A stretch of 64,000 nt of DNA from Dendrobium chrysotoxum (GCA_019925795.1 CM034298.1:51238365-51302364), one strand, 5' to 3'; shown: positions 26,001 through 41,000, counted from the stretch's first letter. Made by a program: numbers and translations. The notes: a model not told the origin generated them from the letters alone.

Positions 26001-29000
26001 TTCCCCATTCAAAAGGGGTATAAATGGTATCATATAACCACCAAAAAATTCCTTATTTTAAAAGATCATATTTAATGAAAAACAACCCTCTTTAATCAAA
26101 CTTGTTTTTTAGGATTAGAACAATCAAATAGAAGATAGGTCTAACAACCTTGATATATTCTCCCTGACTATCCGGCTACTAATACACAAAAAACAACACC
26201 ACCTTGATGCCATTAAGCCTAACACTCATGCTAGTAAATATTTTCAAATCTATACAACAGGAAAAAACAAATATTTTCAAACCCTTTTGCAAGTCCAAGA
26301 CTCAGAACCCATATCTAGTAACCTTCCTACCTCTCCTAACATTAGTCTTGATCGACATTTCTGTTATATGGAAAAGTGTTAGAAAATGTCTTGAGCAACT
26401 TCCCTATACCCCATACCAATCCAAATCCTATGAAAACTTGTCTCTTGCATATAAAGTATGCCTTCATAAACATCAACCTTATTAGAATTCTACCAATCTT
26501 ATTTAAGGCATTAGGAAGCCAGAATTGGAAGAAGGCCACGAGAAAAGATAAGAATGCCTTATAGATGATCTACAGTTAAAAGATAATTGAGTTATCTGAG
26601 AGGATAAAGATTGTAAGATGTAAGTGTATTTTTACATTGAAATATAAAGCTAATAGAAGCCTAAAAAACTATAAAACCAAGTTAGTAACAAAATGATATA
26701 CACAATACAATGGAGTAAAGTATCAAAAAAAATATTAATTCCAACTGTGAAAATGAATATAATTTGTATCATGATCCCATTTGTTACTTTGGATGGTCTG
26801 TACAATAATATAATGTAAGAAAATGATTTCTTGATTGAAATGTGAAAGAAATTTTTATGAATCCCCCACTAGGATTCAACAACTCATTTTCAAAAAATAA
26901 ATATGCGAACTAATTCATACACTATATAAAGGTTTAAACATTCTCCATGGATACAATTAGAAAGATTTAGAAATGCCAAATGTGGAATGGGATACGTAAA
27001 GGGCCTAAGAGGCCATACTCTTTGTATAACATCCAACATAAGAGAAGGGAGAGTGGCACTTCTTACTTTGTATGTTAATGATATGAATCTTACAGATGAT
27101 GATAATGAAGACAAATAATTACTCAGAAAAAATCACTACACAATTTGAGCACAAAGAACTCAACAAGTTTAAATACTTCCTTGGCATATAAGTAACTGAA
27201 TTAGAAAAAGGGATGCTTATCTTATAATAGAAGTATGACATGGATCTATCATGAAAAACACGTAAGACAGACAACAAGCTATGTGAAACTTCAATAAAAT
27301 CAAGCCAAAAACTAGACAGTGATGAAGAAGTACTAGAAGTTGACAAAAGATGATATCAAAGATTGGTAGGAAAATTAACCCACTTATACCTGTCTAGTTA
27401 TGCATTGCGGTGAGCCACATAAGTCAGTTTACACATAAACAAAAAGAATCTCACTTTCAAACTACTTATAGAGTTCTCATGTATTTAAAATCAAATTCAT
27501 GAAAGATTCTCCATAAAATACATCTAGAAGACTATCATAATGTCGATTATGCGGTATAATCTATGGATAGAAGACCAACTTATGGCTATTGTATATTACT
27601 TGAAGGAAAAATCTCATAACATGGAGAAGTTAGAAAATACTTGTGATTTAAAGGTCAAGTGCATAGTCCAAGTTAAGAGTTGCTCACAAAATCTGAGAAC
27701 TTCTATGGTAAAAAATTATATTAGAACATCTCATGATTAAATGGAAAGCACTTGTAAGGATATACTGTGACAATAAGTTTGCCATTAGCATTGCATGTAA
27801 TCTATTACAATATGATCGAATATGATCGAACCAAATAGGAAAAGGTGGATAGACACTTCATAAAAGAAAATTAGAGAGCGGATTTATTTGCACTCATTAT
27901 ATCCAAGCAGGTAGTCAACTGTTTCATATACTTAGCAAAGGACTTTGAATCATGCATTCAAAAATATTCTCAACTAATTGAGAATGGAGGACCTCTACCA
28001 ACGAGTTTTAGATGAAGGGTTGAGGGATGTAGGCATCATAAGGAAGCCAACCTATGAATAGCTACAAGATGAGTGGAGAAATGACCGAACGCATAAAAAG
28101 AAATATCCAATAGGTAATTAACCATCGCAGGAAAGGCAAGACAAGGCTCATAGATTCAAGGAAGGAAAAACCAATTGGCAATTTAAGTTAGAATTTATTC
28201 CATGAGTTCAAGCAAAGAAGGAAAGGTTGGCTGTAGATTCAATAGGAATTATTAACATGTTGGATTCAACAAAAAAGAAGAAATACCTAGAGAACATCTT
28301 TCAATATATCTTATTGTTATTCGTCCTATAACTATATAGGTTCCAAATATAATAGAGGCAGCTTTAACTATAAATACCCCTTTAATGTATGAAAAAGGTA
28401 TCGGAATTTAAACAATTCCCCTACTTTTATAGATATTTAAGTTAAGTGAGACAAAAATGAGAGTGCTAATATGGATGTGGGGGATAACTACAAAGAAAAA
28501 ATTAAGGAAGTTTTATGTCATGGGGATGGTTGGAGTAACATTTATTGAAAAAAAAATGAAGATAGACTTGCATGATTTGAACATACAAAACAAAGGGTAG
28601 AAGATGTACATATTAGACAATGATGATGACAACAACAACATCAAGCCTTTATTTCATTACTGGGGTCGGCTATAAGAATATTTTTTCATCATTATATCCT
28701 ATTAAGAGTCAACTATGACACTATGAAGAAAAAAGATTTATGTAGCCAACCTCACGTAATGGGATAAAAGCTTGATGTTATTGTTGTTGTCGTCGTCGTC
28801 TAATGTGCACATCTAACATTTGTTTTATATGTTCAAATCATGCAAGTCAATCTTCAAGCAGATAAAATAAGTTTTGGAGAACTAAGGACTAGTCATAAAG
28901 TAGCAAAAATAAAAGTTGTTAAAAATAATTTGCAAAAAATAGGTTTTACACCTCAAGTATCACTCACTGGGAATAAATGAAAAATGGGATGATAAAGCCA

Positions 29001-32000
29001 AATCCAAAAAGTTAGGGTAAGTCTAATTTTATTATAGTATGATAGCTAATAACCTAAAGAATATAAATAGAAACATCAACAAATATTTGTTTCATTGAAA
29101 AGCAACGTGGAAAACATGGGCCCTTATACAACTTCATGAAATAAACACCAAATAACATAACTTTGTCTAGGTAAGAGACTCATACCACAAGCCTAATCAA
29201 ATCTAAAACCATATATGAAAAGTAATAAGTCAAATAATAGAAACCAATTTATAGGTAGTTTAACACTATTCATAGTGGAGGCACAAAAAAAGTCTATGGG
29301 CAGTTAATAGACATTTTTTTAGGTGCTTAAAGAACAAAATTGTTAGACGGCATTAGCCAACAGTTAAACAATCATAAACATAACAAAATAGGAGAGTACC
29401 GTGTCCCTGCAAAATGACGAGATCGTCTAGAAATTAAAGCAACATTGAATTCCCGCCAAAAAATTGATAATCTCACCTGTATAAAGATACATCACAAAAT
29501 TAAAATTATTCCTAAACAATGTTACATTGAAAATGATTGCAAATGAAGATTTTGCAATGAGACATAACAACTATCATCACAAATGATGTGATATTTTGAA
29601 AATAAATAAAAAAACTGCTAAATAATAATGATATATAAAAGCAACGGATTCATGATTATGTCCTGTGTGGTTGCAAACACTCATCTTTCAAGAATCAAAA
29701 GAGAGTACATGAAAATATATAGTTGGCTTTTCTTAGGTCAACCAATTATTTAAGCAACTGATAATAATACAAGATAAAGTTCAATGTTGACAATGTCGTG
29801 TATTAAAAAAATTGTTGCAAGAAAGAAATCAATGCACATCTTCCACAAAGCGTCACACTACTCAACTATATAAATGATATTCCTTAAGAAGGTTCCTAAA
29901 ATATTTCAAATTCTTAGCATAAAAATCGTCAAAATGTCCTCCGTTTGCAAAACATAAAGCGTCGATGCGTCCATAGCAACGGAAGCAGCTAAGATTGACA
30001 CCTATATTGATTGGGGTCGTCGATCGGCGAAAATTTAAATTTCGCACGAGTAAATCGAGCGACAACGTGCGCGAACGATGGCGGTGATATGGCGACCAAG
30101 TCAATGCACAATTAATAAAAAATTTTTGGTTTCATATAATTATTAATAATAATTTAAAGAGAGAGAGAAAGAGATTTTAAAAAAAATCCAAAAGAAAAAA
30201 ATCCCTAAAATACCCCCACTTAAGCCCTTAACCCCTCATAACTTCCTCCTCACTCCCTCACGACTCCCTCTCACGCCAAACTCACGCAAGAAGCCATCCC
30301 CTTCAGCTCTTTCTCCCTTTCTTGCGACTCCAAGCCGCTGGCCACCATCCCAAGTCTCTCCAAGGTAAAAATCCTCCCTCCTCTTCTTCTTCTCCTTCTT
30401 CCTTTCTAACTTCTTCTTCATCCTCCTTTCTTCCTTCTTCTTCTTCCTCCTCCTTCATTTTCTTTCTTCTTCTTTCTCCCTACCTTATTTCCTTTCATTT
30501 TCTTCCCTCTTCCTCTTCCTTTCCTTCTCCTTCATCTTCTTCTTCTTCATCCAGCATTTTCTTCCCAAACCTAAAATAAACTCTAACCCTATCTCAATTT
30601 CTCTACATTCACCCCTCAAACCACCAACCTCTTTAAACAAAAAGTACTCTCCCACACATCCTACACACCCCCAACCAAAAAGCCCCTTCACCCTCTACTT
30701 TCTCTCTCTAGAAAGAGAGAAATTCCTTCACAAATACTTCCTTCTCCATCCCAAACACATTCCTTCACCGCCATTCCTCCATATTCCTCTTCGAGAGAGA
30801 AAAAAATATCCTCTCTTTCTCTCTCTAAATTGGAGAGAGGAATTTTCTCTCTCTAAACGTCACCCTCCATTCCCCTATGCGTCCTACACCTCTTCCACCA
30901 AAAACCCTCTCTTTCCCTCTTTTTCTCTCTCTAGAAAGAGAGCTCGCCCTCTCTTTTTCCCCCTCTAGCCCTTATTTTAAATAAACAAAAAGTATAAATC
31001 ATTAATTAAATGGCATAAATGATAACAAAAAAATTATTACATTATGCATCGCAGGTTTCCCGTCGTCGCCTCGGTCACCGCACACCTAAGGTATAAACCC
31101 GACACTAGTATTTCAAATTTATATGCATGAAATATAAGTACTTGTGACCGTTTTTATTAACGAGCGAGAAAACATAAGTACCTGTCTAACGAGTAGGGAA
31201 ATTTGTATGCATGAAATATAAGTACCCGTGACCGTTTTGATTAGCGAGCAGGGAAATGCTATATTTTAAACAGGTACTTGAAGACCCCGTGACCACTTTT
31301 ATTAGCGAGAAGGGAATGAAACTGCAGCCGCCGTGTCACCTGACACCTACCTTAACTGTCTTTCTTGGCAGGCAGGAAAACTTTACACACCCCGATGCAG
31401 CCCCCTACAAGGGGAAGACGCTGGGGTGCTGCCGAAACTTTTAATAAAGCTCATGACTAGAAGAAATTAAAATCTACCTAAATTTCTTAGTCAACAAAAA
31501 ATAGAATACACAACATCCTAAGTTTCCAACACTGAAAACAAAGATAAAAGAAAATTCAGACCATAACAGAATACAACTTACAGTGAGCTAATAGGAGAAC
31601 TAGTTGTTCACCAACAGGTAGGAACCAAACTACATTTCTCTTAGCTCTTAACTTGCATACACCTAAACTCCTCAGTAACATTCCTTGCAGAAATGAAGTG
31701 TGAAAAAATGAATTGAGCCTCCCTCCTATTTATAACATAAAAATCAAATTATTTGCGGGCCCCACCAACCTAGAATTCTTTTGCTAAAAAGATAGGGAAG
31801 GTACACCTGCGGCCCCACCAGCCTAGGATCCCTTTGCTAAAAGAAAGGGAAGGTAGACATGCAGGCCCCACCAGCCTAAGATCCCTTTGCTAAAAGATAG
31901 GGAAGGTACACCTGAGGGCCCCACCAACTTATGATCCATGTTTAAAATATGTTATGACCCATTTTTGAGGCTCTGGCTTTGGATTCCTCGAGTATTCACT

Positions 32001-35000
32001 AGCGGGTGAAATACGAGTGTAAATACACCTGAATACGGGCAGTAATTATCTTTAAAAAGGGGAGGGGTAAAAGTAAAAATTATTTACCTTTCCTATGAAA
32101 ATGTATTTACATTAATTGTTAGTACATAGGAATCCCCACATATCCCCGATAATTATTCTGGTTAAACGGTTCATAATAAAGTGAGAACTGTCCATCACAT
32201 TTCAAGTCACAGGTGCACAAGTGCTTTAGGTAGCGTGCACGCCAGCTGTTAAAGTTAGGCAGCTCGTACGTCCCGTGAACAACTGTCTTCAAAAAGAAAC
32301 AAAATAGTGCATTGTTACTTGTCACGATATGTAAGACCTTCATTAAAGTACGCATGACGCGCCAAAATCATCGAAGGGTGTCACCTATGAGCCTTTACTC
32401 CTGTTGTATAATGCGTATGTACCAAATACATACAGACGCATCAAATGGTACACATGCATACTTCCAATCATATGAGCGCACTAAATAACCTTGACACATG
32501 TCGTTGATCATGCAAGCCACTTCGTATATATGCTAATGATCATGTCCTTATGCAAGTGCATCGAAATTCATGCAAGTATGTCACACAAACGCACTAAGTA
32601 AAATGTGCGAGTGCACTGCACGAATGCACTATACAAATGTAAGTGTATTTTATGCACATGTTTAATATACAAATGCATATCCAAATATATAAGTGTGCAT
32701 ACAAACATACAAATGCATATGTAAACAAACATGCAAAAATATATGCAAATACACTATGCGCCATTTATGCATGTGTCATATCAATTCTCCATGTGCATTA
32801 TGTCAGTCATGCAAATGCATTATGTCAATCATACAAGTCATATAAGTGCATAGAGCAAATCATATATATGCATCACTCACACTATGTAAATGCATTATTC
32901 AAATCATGAAGCACGTAAATATGCAGATACGCCATACACATCAAATTTGTCATATGCAAAATGCACTCAAAAGCATGTGCTACCGCATGGGCCCCGACGA
33001 GCGTGATACATACACATAATTGTTTGAGGATGCTGCACAGATTGAAAAGTAATCAGTTTTAAAGTTTGTAAACATACACCAAATATTAATACAAATGCGC
33101 ATATGTAAGTGTAATTGTGCAAGATGCACTGAAATGTAAATACCCACATGTGCTCCAACAAATACGTTACGCTCCTAAACTCTTGCTTGAGAATACTGCG
33201 CGGGTGGCAAAAGTGAATTTAGGATCAAGTTTGATCCTCCTCCTTGAATGGACCAGAGTTGACCTGACTTTAACCACCGAACAAATATACAGTCATAGTG
33301 CCGACCAGAGAAGTTTATTTTATACATTTATATTAGGCATTCAAGGTCTATTACAAGAAATATTCACCACTAAAAAAATAAACTTTCGAGATCGTCGCTC
33401 GTTGAATCAATTAGAGTATTTTGTTTTATACGTTCACATTAGGCCCTCAAGGTCTTTTATAAGGAAAATTCATTCATCAAGATACATGCTCTCGGTTCTG
33501 ATATGTATACGATAACTCTAACATTAGAAGCTAAATCCGATCCTCTGTTGGCAATCAAATAGAGTTGACAAGGTTCAAATAATAAAATGAAATCACCAAA
33601 TCACCCCGATGATGGCCATGTCGAACGTAGATCTCAATCGGAGGAGTCAATTCTAAATATTCAAATGCCTCCTAAACTGATAAAAAAATGAACATTTGAT
33701 CTCCCCGATGATAGCCGTGTTGAATACGAATCTCAACCAAAGGGATTAATTCCAACATTCAAAATGCCTCCTAGAGGCCTATAAAATCTAAAAATCTGAA
33801 AAATACCAAAATCAAAATATTTAAAACTGAAATCAATCACCAAAACATTTAAAGCAAAATTCATCCATCCTCCGCAACAGTCTGCCGAGGTGGACAAATT
33901 AAAAACTACTTCAGCTCACAAAGAGCAAATGCCTAGTCAAAAATATCACTAGGATTCATTCTCAAATCATCTCTTGCCAGTAAGGACGTGGCACATGTCC
34001 TCTAACTAGTGGTTTTGTCGCCAAATGGCACCGCAGATAAACAGTTATGACTGGGCCCTCTGAATTGGGTGATTTGCCGTCAAATGACACCACTAAATTA
34101 CGGTTATGGCCAGAGCCCGTATGCTCCCCAATGGTATTAAATCTTTGAGATATGAATTAATATGATATAATCGATAGAGCACAAAACCCTCTGTTAACTA
34201 AGGTGGATTCAAATTTGTCCCCTTAGACAGACATCTATCCCAGGTCTATAAGGTACCCTTGGACGACGCAACTCATGGCTGCCGACAAGGATCATTCTGT
34301 CAGGTTGGCTCGACTATCTCCTCTGACTAAGTAGATCAGGGACCACGATGACTCGGGACGACGGAACCATGAAATCTTGATTGGGTCCATCATCCATTCC
34401 CCCACCATCCGCTTTATAAGTGTAAGGCAATAAATTTTCAATACCTAACCCATGCTACTACTATATGTCAGATAACACGTATTTCTACGTATCTTATTGA
34501 CGATTAGCCTTAATCGAAAGTTCTCTCTCATTATCAGGAGGGGTAATTAACTATAGGGGCTTGTGCCTATAAGAAATTAGAATTCAGATCATAAAGTCCT
34601 CACAAAATGGAACTTTTATTAGGTCCGGACACCGGACGTAGCTCTACATCCGGAGTCGAATAAAATTAATACACGTGGACTTGACGACGTGACCCAGCCC
34701 ACTTATGAAAATTTTAAATCCGCGCCAGCTCACTCATTTTTTATATTTTTAAAAAATTGTATATATTGCTAGGTACTGCTGTGTATAACTGTTAGGTATC
34801 GCTAGGTACCACTCGGTACCGCTAGGTACCACTCGGTACCGCTAGGTACCACTCGGTACCGCTAGGTACCGCTGCTAGGGACTACTAGGTACCGCTGCTA
34901 GGTACCACTAAGTACCGTTGCTAGGTACCACTAAGTACCACTGCGTATCGCTGCTAGGTACTGCTAGGTACCACTAGGTATCACTAGGTACCGCTGCTAT

Positions 35001-38000
35001 TTATTCATTTTAAAAATTTTCTAAGATATAATTGTGTAAAAACAAAATAATTTTAAAATGAATAAATACAATTTTTTAAAAATATAAAAAATAAGTGAGC
35101 TTGCGTGATTTTAAAATTTTTATAAGTGGACTGGGTCGTGTCGCTAGATCCACGTGTATTAATTTTATTCGATTCCGGACGTAGAGCTACGTCAGGTGTC
35201 CGGACCTAATAAAAGTTCCACAAAATGAGGGCGAAATCTCTGAGTAATGTCTTATCTACAAACCCAACCTGTCTTCCCAAAATTTATCCTAGAATTTAAT
35301 CTATTAAAACTCCCCTGAGAGAGGGGAGGCCGAGGCGAGAATTTTCAGAGCCCACAAGAATGGAGGTCATTTCAGCGATTTAGATTTTCGGTCAACTTCC
35401 GTCGAGTGAGTTACGCGCAGCATCGCAATCTTTCACTTTCGAAACTCACCGTGCGCAATCGACTCAACCCCAACACCTAGTATTGAGGTCAACACTTTCT
35501 CTTCTATTTGTTGGTTTATTCATCACCAATTGCCCTTGTAGATGTATTTTATTTTTAGTTCTTTTCCAATAGTAATGCTTTATTTTTGTTTCATTTTGTA
35601 CTCTTTTAATTAAAAGATTATATTTTTTTAACAGTCATTAAAAGCTTTAAATTTGATCTTTAGGGCATACTTTAGCATTGTATGCTTTGAGTTCTCCAAT
35701 ATGACACCGACTCCATTATTGTTGCTCTTGGAGGCTCTGTTAGTGTCAAGATTCTAGCAATCATGCTCAACTTTAGCTTCTATAGTAGTTTTTAGAATTT
35801 GTGTGAAGCTGGCAATAAAGTCAACTAAAATCATAGCCTTCACAATCCTAGTAAATGGGAGTTTAAACTCTCCAAGCTCTACTGAACACATCATCAACCT
35901 CCATGATCGCTCTAGTTTTGAAAGATCTACCTTCAATTGTCAGTCGATTACTATATAAACCACATGAACTTAGAAGTATGACTATACCCTTCCGATGATA
36001 ATTAGAAAAGATTGAGCCAGTTTTTAGTCCAACTATAGCTCCATCAATGTTTGTTAATATAGTAGATTGGTTGTTGCTTTTCGGCTCCTCTTACTAGAAT
36101 CAAATTGACATTTGATTCACAAACTCCAAGGTAGTGCTACAATGTCTGTTATGGCTTCAGACTTGTCAGCAATAGTGGGGATCTTGATGTGGTGTCTTAC
36201 CATTACTATAAATAAAATTTATTTAAACCAAGCATTTTATTTTTATTTATATTTATATGGTGAGGTCTTCATGCATGCTCTAAAATTTGCATATATCACA
36301 AAAGTTAAACAAACTGCAACTCCTGCCTCTCTCCCAAACTATTAGTCCTCCCTTCTCTACAGCAATATTAAGCCTACATCCAACTACATGGGTCTGCTAC
36401 ATGAATCTATTTTCTCCATTGTGTCCTATTTAGAATCAAATTCTCATTTAAGTCTAATAAAGAAATGTCATTTCTAATATTTTCTAACCAAATCTTTTTA
36501 GGTCTACCTCTACCTTTCTTAACAAAAGCCAGATCTAATACATCTACTCTCCTAGCCGGGTCATTGGAAGGACGACGCTTTATATGAATAAACCATCTAA
36601 GGCGACTCTCTCTAATCTTATCTGCCACAGGAGCTACTCCAACCTTTTTCATATATATGCTCATTTCATATTCTGTCTCTAAGAGTAAAGCCACTCATCC
36701 CCTGAGCATCCTCATCTCTGCAACAACTTAATCTTATTCTTCTCTTTTAACAGTCCTCCCTCCTATCCTCCCCATGAATATTATTAGTCCCCTCCCCTTG
36801 ATAAACATAATGAAATAAAAGAGCTTTAAGTGCATTCTTAGAACCTACATGCAGCTTTGCGAATGTCCCGTCATAAGTACTTCTCTTCCCCTTCCCAAAA
36901 CTCTAGATAAGCTAACCCCCTTCCCCTCTCTCCTCCTTTGTCTTCTCCCTTGCACCAAATAGCCATGTGTTGGCTTATGTAATAGTAATTTTGAATAAAT
37001 ATAAATTGTCTAAGTCCTGAAATTTTCTTTATATACTTCCACCCCTCAAATGAGGAATACTTGAGAGTATAGTGTGCCCCCTTGGAGTACTACCAAGGAA
37101 GATGGCATTCCAAATGAAGGATTTGGTTAAGTCTCCACCATAAGTTGCTCTCGTATTATCATAGATTTTTTCTACATTGTGTGTGTTTTTTCCTCTCCTA
37201 GATTATCAACCTCAATTTAATAAAATAAAAATATATAAATTTTGTTAAGTTTACAACCCAACGCAATTTTTTAATTAAAAGCTAGTCATAATGATTAGTT
37301 AGTTTTAATTCAAAAGAATTAGGAAGATTTTCATTTTCAAATTTCATAACATAGCTTACATTTCATCTTGCATCATATTTGATCTTAGAGCAAGTTGGTC
37401 ATTGCTTTTGTTCCTGCAAAAATATTTAGCCTGTCGTAGTTTGTTTTCTACATTTACGCTTCCAGCCTTGGAACTTTTTCCTTAACATTTAACCAATGTT
37501 TACTTATCAAAATCAAGTAATTTTCTACATATTACTATTTGATTAGATTCCTTATCTAGCATGTCTTTATTGCATTAGAATATCATTTTAAAGGCATAAT
37601 TCATAATACCCATTGATGAAATTATAATTCATGCATGCTAGTTTTGAGTAGCCAATATCCTTTGCTTGTGTTAAACTAACTGGAAAAACCTACGTAATCA
37701 AGCTTACATCCATAAGACTATGCTGAATTGTTGTCATTGTTGTAAGTCCAAACCTAAGGCTGCTTCCCCTTGGTCATAACCTTTACTAGGATTCTTTCTT
37801 AATGATATAGTCATCCATACCAAGGTTGCTCTATGGATCATAGACATGATGACATCATCATTCACTCATAAGAACAGCAAGAGGACATGACATTTTTCTG
37901 CCATGAGCTAAGTAACTGTAGGAACAGACTATCTAGACCTCAACCCAAATCCAATACGGCTCAAGTATCACAACACACATACTTCAACCTTTATCAATCT

Positions 38001-41000
38001 TTTTCATGACTTTTGTTTTGCTGATATTCTAATCTTTCGTCAATCTAACTCTAACCATGTTAAACATCTTTGATATGTTTTCGAGATGATGCACCATGAA
38101 AAAATCTATATAAAAAAATTGCTAGTTCATGATAGTTTCCATTATTTTTCTTAGTAATCTCGAATGAAGGCATCTCCGGTGATCACAAGATGATTAAAGC
38201 TATTATGAAATGATCAATGTCAACCACTATCCATGATGTGCATAATTTTCACGGGGTAGCCAACTTCTACTAGAGGTTTATCCAAGGCTTCAGCACTATC
38301 ATGACTCATATCACCCAATGCCTGAAGGTGGTTGAATTTAGATGGACCGTGGGTACCACAAGAGTCTTTACCGAAATTAACGAGCTTTTGACTAACCTAT
38401 CTATGTGAATTAGCCAACTTCAATAAATGTTTACATTAACCAGGGACTAAATTTTTACATTAACCAGGGAAATCCAATTGCTTACTCCTGTAATAAGCTA
38501 AATGAGAGACATCAAAGTTACGTGACAAATAACAAAATTTTTATTATCTTATCATCTCTTGCAACATAAGAGTATTTTCTAGTCGAGATATAAAGTAAGG
38601 CATGAACATCCAAACTTGTTATCGAAGACCAAAAAATTGAAAGAACACCAATCACATTAGTTGCTCAAATATAAGGAGATGCCCATTTATAGTAATATTT
38701 GTGGGAAAAATAAAAAAATGCAAGTGAACACGAAAAATGTAGCCATTTGAAGGATACTGAAAATTGATTTGAGATGGAATTACCACTCTCTAAAAATGTT
38801 TTTTTCATGATCCTAACTCATCTTCTGTTCAACTTGCTAGTGTTTTCCTCTCCACATATTGAAAATTCAGATTTTAACTCACAGGCTCAAAAAACTTAAA
38901 AGTCAGGGCATAGATATAGAAAACTCATACATTGAAGATAGAATCCATAAAAAAACAAGCTTACCAGTTTGAAATGCCCATGAACCAAAGCAATTGTCCA
39001 CAGGGTATTGTTGCACCTTGATCGAATAGCTTGTGTAAGGAATGTGTTCCAAACAAACATGTTTTCATATGGCATTTTCTCATCACCAGAAGCAAGCACA
39101 TTCTTCTGCAAACTTTGCATGATAGGGTAAGTGTAGCTATAAAAGAAATCCTTTGTGAGGTCAACACTAGATAACAGCTTCTTGTACCTAGAACAGATTT
39201 CTCGAGAATCAGTGCGGTAAACAAACTATGAAATTAACTATAACAAGCACTTTTTGTGACCAAATAAATTTGCTTCATCTAAAGCAGCTATATATTTGAA
39301 AATACATGACATAAGTCATCATCAACAACATAAAACCCAATGTACCTGCTGCAGGACTAAGCGAAATAAGTCATGCAAATAGATATTTATGCTAAGATAA
39401 TATAAAAGACAGCAAAATAAACTTCATAAAACATTAAGAACAATAAGAAAAATTGAACTATTAGATCATATGATAGCAAGAAACTAACAAATAACGGCTA
39501 AACAATAACAAAAGATGAATCAGTTTAGACTAGCTAACATGGTTGGCACAAGTCCAACATTTAATTAAGGGACTAGTCACTAGAGTTTCTGCTCGCTCAA
39601 ATTCAAGTAGAACTTGGCGGATTAATCAAAACATATGAGATGTGCTACTATAGATGAAATGAGAAGACCAATATTTAATCAGATGAAGAACAATGGGAAA
39701 TTTTGATATTTAGCTCATGAATGGGATGAATGGAATCCTTGATAAAATGACGGCTAGTTCCTCCTTAGCTTTCCCTTGAAACCCTTGCTCTTTGTTGAAT
39801 CAATGTCCTTGTTACATTAGTAGAAGCTAGATTTTCTTAGAAAGGTAGAACAGTGGGGAGAGAAAAGAAAGTTTCAACAAGATGAGGGTTTGGAAGTGGA
39901 GAGGTTCACGATGTTGGGGCTTGGAGGGAAAAGCTAGGCCAGCTGCATGGGGGAGAGGAGGGGAGGGATGATTTGGCCGATTCTAATGGCTTGGAAAGGG
40001 AGAAGTCAGCTTGGGAAGTGAAGAGGTGGAGGCTAGCTGCTTGGGGAAGAGAAAAGGTTGATGTGGTTTGTTTGGGAAGGGAATTAGTTGGTTTGGGAAA
40101 GGAAAAATCAGCTTGGGAGGTGAAGAGATGGGGCTGGCTGCTTGGGGAAGAGAAAGGACTGATGTGGCTTCCCAATTCTGCTATTAATTCACATTAATTG
40201 AGCATTTATCTCAATTAATTGTGAAAACGGTTAGAGGGGAAGGGAGGGAGGTGGCTACTGGTTGAGGGCAGCAGGTTGTTGCAACGGTGGGAGGTTGTTT
40301 GGGCGGCTAGGGAAGGAGAAGAAAGAGATAGAGTGAGAAGATGATACCAACCAAGAGCTCACATGCTGTTGGGTTATTTCTTTGCCTTTCTCCAAAGAAC
40401 TTCACACACAAACTCAACTCACCAAGAGAGAGGAAGCATATAATCATAAATGTATATCAAAATATTCATCATTCATATAAGAGAATAATGGGTCATCTAT
40501 ATAGGCACCCAAAACATGAAGGGAACAAAAGACAAGAAGGTCATTGGCCAAACAACACAAAATCTCCCTCAGGTGAAGGTAAAACTGTAATAAAATAAAT
40601 AACACCACATAAATATCTCATAACACATGAAAACTAAACATATAAAGACTCAATCAAGGCCATAGATCTCCGACCTCTACGGTGATAAACCCTCCGAGCT
40701 CTGATGTCCCCATCATTCTCCCGAGGTGCGAGAAAACTCGACCCTATCGAGTCAGTTGTATGTGAACTCTCATATCGCTCCAACAAATCCAGGTCGATCC
40801 TCTGCAACTCCTCACGCTCAAGCTATGTATCTTCGATCTCCGGCTAATCCTTCCACCTAACCAGGTATCTTCTTCTTCCTCCATCCTTAGTAAAAATAAT
40901 TTCATCACTCAAAATGATATCAATTTTATCCGCTTGGGGTGAATTGGGTAATTTGGGTAGTGTAGGTAGGCTAGGGTGCTCACTGGGTGGGTTCACACAA

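Larger units (their letters stand above)
30120..35480 (+). mobile_element. Giant-LTR family (copy 3), interrupted by a MULE-MITE
   Basis: A long non-coding unit whose 3' part (33950-34560) aligns with copy 1 and carries the CCTTAATCGAAAGTTC and GGTAATTAAC stem-loop modules shared with copies 2 and 4. The pyrimidine-rich tract at 30240-30990 resembles the leader zone of copy 4 (from about 50100). The middle holds several tandem repeats, listed separately. The 5' border near 30100 and the 3' border near 35480 are estimates; terminal TG/CA were not fixed. The MULE-MITE at 34610-35218 inserted later. Confidence 0.6.

Noticed and set aside
30236..30691. Lys/Glu-rich and Ser-rich open frames
   Set aside because: Created by CTT/CTC low-complexity sequence in giant-LTR copy 3.
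39906..40197. Ser/Pro-rich and Glu/Lys-rich open frames in the gypsy LTRs (also at 44619-44963)
   Set aside because: Products of the tandem 115-bp purine-rich LTR repeat read in both directions.
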